Source: an uncultured Clostridia bacterium (lineage in GTDB: Bacteria; Bacillota; Clostridia; Christensenellales; DTU072). From it: DNA of 64,000 nt. The stretch spans positions 211,633 to 275,632 of the forward strand of contig CALVUD010000001.1 in the NCBI GenBank assembly GCA_944363505.1. The letters are read 5' to 3'. The position numbers and the translations under genes are program-made. Of the stretch, positions 62,489-64,000 are shown in pieces. The notes under the pieces were generated by a model. It did not search any database and was not told the origin of the DNA. It saw only the letters and a program-made list of their open reading frames with translations. The number at the start of each line of letters is the position of its first letter. Position 1 is the stretch's first letter.

Positions 62489-64000
62489 TTATTCTATTCT
62501 CAAAGCGTCCACGACATTCTTTCTCGCCGCCATCTGGCTGGGCACCAGACCGCTCAGAACGGTCAGTCCGAGACTAAGCACCACCAACAGCGCCGCGTGC
62601 AAAGGATTCAGCGCCAGCAAAGACATTCCCACCGAATTGGCGAGCAGCAGGTTTACCAGCGGCACCAGCGCATACGCTATGGCTATACCCAGCACGCCCG
62701 AGAACAGACCTATTATAGCCGTTTCGGCGTCGAATACGCGTGAAATATCCTTCTTCCTCGCGCCGAGGCTCCTCAGTATTCCTATCTCCCTCGTTCTTTC
62801 GACGACGGAATTGCCCGTGATGATCGCTATCATTATACAGCTGACGATCAGCGAAATGCTGGCTACCGCGATAAGCACCGTCGTCATCAGATCGACCATA
62901 ACGCGCATGTTATAGATAAACATTTCGGAAACGTCGAAGTATTCCATATTCCCGTGCTCGTCGTTCCACGCGTTCAGATAATCGGTGATCTGCGTCTTGC
63001 TGGCGAAATCCTTGGGATAAATATTGATATATACCGGTTCGGTGTTTACCGCGAGCGCTTTCAGCCTGGCAGTCCTTTTCAGCCCGTTCATGAAAAAGTT
63101 GATTATCTGCGACACGCCCGTTATTTCCGAGTCTTTGCCGAGTTGTCCGTTAAAATATCCGTCGTTTTTGACAACGCAGGTGGAAGAATTCGGGTTTTCG
63201 GCGAGCAAAGCTTTTTGCGTCGCGGTAACTTCGGAAGCCGCCGCCGATTCCAGAACGTGTTCGGCAAGTTCCGGAGTATAGCAAAGCGCGTTTCCGACAA
63301 AGCCCGTTCCGCCGCTTTTAAGTCTCAGCACGCCCGTTATCTTCAGCTGAACGTTGGAATTTTCTTCCCACAGCACTTCGTCGCCTACATAAGGCGCGTT
63401 CGAACTGCCGCCGTAGGTACGCGGCTGATAATAACCGCCGTCCTCGACGTATTCGTAATAAGTGTCGTTATCTATGAGCTTTATTTCGGCGGCGAACAGT
63501 TCGTCGAAAGACATCGATTCCTTATAAACGGGACTGTCTCCGTCATATACGACCGCATTGTTTTCGTCGCGTTCGTATACGTCAACGCCGAACTGCGCGA
63601 GCGCTTCGGGGCTTACCACGTTGTTGCCGTCCACGACCAAAACTATTTCGTTATACGCAGCGGGATACGTTCCGCCGATAAGGTCGTAATTGGACAACAC
63701 GAAATCCTTGTCGCCCGCAAGCTGATACCAGTTGACGGCTTCCTGACCGTTTTCCCCGAGTACCTGAGTGGCTATGCTCAAAGCGGTGGTATCCTTTGGA
63801 GTACTGCTGACGTCCTTGTAAACGAAGCCGATGCCGTCGTCGCTCAGAGTCTTAGCCAGTATATTCATTTTTGTGCCGTAATAATAGTTTATCGAGTTCG
63901 TCCAGGAGGGATCCATGGCTTTCAGATATTCGACGAACTCCGCGGAAATGTCGTTCCTGCCCACAGATTCCAGAATGGAACTCATCATTCCCGAAATATC
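62489..64000 (-). CDS. FtsX/MacB-type ABC transporter permease, C-terminal part (runs off window)
   Basis: At least 503 codons are open to the window edge; an ATG at 63988 lies mid-domain and is not the start. An extracellular domain of ~340 residues is followed by four membrane segments of the FtsX family, with the cytosolic motif VVERTREIGILRSLGARKKDI and the closing GLVPSQMAARKNVVDALRIE (split here by the quote). The end pattern is typical of ABC permeases, including large ATPase-permease fusions, that export lipoproteins, peptides or antibiotics, or that signal to cell-wall enzymes. The ATPase part lies outside. Confidence 0.88.
   Translation of the reverse strand, partial: DISGMMSSILESVGRNDISAEFVEYLKAMDPSWTNSINYYYGTKMNILAKTLSDDGIGFVYKDVSSTPKDTTALSIATQVLGENGQEAVNWYQLAGDKDFVLSNYDLIGGTYPAAYNEIVLVVDGNNVVSPEALAQFGVDVYERDENNAVVYDGDSPVYKESMSFDELFAAEIKLIDNDTYYEYVEDGGYYQPRTYGGSSNAPYVGDEVLWEENSNVQLKITGVLRLKSGGTGFVGNALCYTPELAEHVLESAAASEVTATQKALLAENPNSSTCVVKNDGYFNGQLGKDSEITGVSQIINFFMNGLKRTARLKALAVNTEPVYINIYPKDFASKTQITDYLNAWNDEHGNMEYFDVSEMFIYNMRVMVDLMTTVLIAVASISLIVSCIMIAIITGNSVVERTREIGILRSLGARKKDISRVFDAETAIIGLFSGVLGIAIAYALVPLVNLLLANSVGMSLLALNPLHAALLVVLSLGLTVLSGLVPSQMAARKNVVDALRIE

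Overview
The window looks like a chromosome segment of an anaerobic, Gram-positive-type bacterium of the class Clostridia, probably an uncultured gut lineage near Christensenellales. The class call rests on gene content: HemZ, rubrerythrin/rubredoxin proteins, a DapL-DapF lysine branch, TrmK, Nif3, a GGGtGRT/NifU-like pair, and a giant BspA-type leucine-rich lipoprotein. It is also supported by AGGAGG ribosome sites and by many near-consensus sigma-A promoters with exactly 17-bp spacers. The lineage below class is inference. Roughly 53 genes or gene pieces can be supported. Most lie on the minus strand.

Layout. 1-7.2 kb: the 5' part of a giant exported GLUG/Ig-like protein, a gene remnant, a leaderless glycerophosphodiesterase and an FkbM methyltransferase. 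7.2-10.3 kb: an oxidative-stress island with a ferredoxin-rubredoxin-rubrerythrin fusion, a double-rubredoxin protein, a Crp/Fnr regulator and thioredoxin; two matching operator-like sites lie at the same distance from two -10 boxes. 10.3-20.1 kb: a 2503-residue collagen-like/LRR lipoprotein gene flanked by two near-identical IS200-type elements in direct orientation. 20.1-26.5 kb: GPH sugar symporter, TetR regulator, L-serine dehydratase, decayed gene pieces, cupin and carboxymuconolactone decarboxylase pair, NUDIX hydrolase, and a small protein. 26.9-31.3 kb: tRNA-Thr(CGT), GGGtGRT protein, NifU-like protein, pnp, rpsO. 31.4-36.0 kb: thyA-folA-icd-MBL-hemZ operon.

36.1-42.8 kb (plus strand): a large DUF4011-type helicase-nuclease, DegV, then overlapping ApbE, NusG-domain-II and Gx-transporter genes, a likely flavinylation/quinone-linked set. 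43.1 kb: a small Xre regulator with its own palindromes. 43.4-53.3 kb (minus): lacZ, patatin, PTS IIC, polA, coaE and dinB, overlapping or almost touching, behind one strong promoter. 53.4-56.7 kb: purA, dapL, dapF. 56.7-62.4 kb: an extended macromolecular-synthesis operon in transcription order rpsU, a 121-residue unknown, dnaG (apparently starting at ATT), rpoD, trmK, nif3, zinc-ribbon protein. 62.5-64 kb: the 3' part of an FtsX-type ABC permease.

Most genes are housekeeping. The unusual points are: leaderless promoter-start arrangements for two genes, the probable ATT start of dnaG, a Crp-type regulon with two aligned activator sites, an in-frame fusion gene carrying an internal ribosome site, the tRNA 3' end embedded in a 26-bp inverted repeat, a recent exact-length (447 bp) tandem duplication in the giant lipoprotein gene, and the Hhe-like helicase. 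No rRNA, CRISPR array or prophage was seen.
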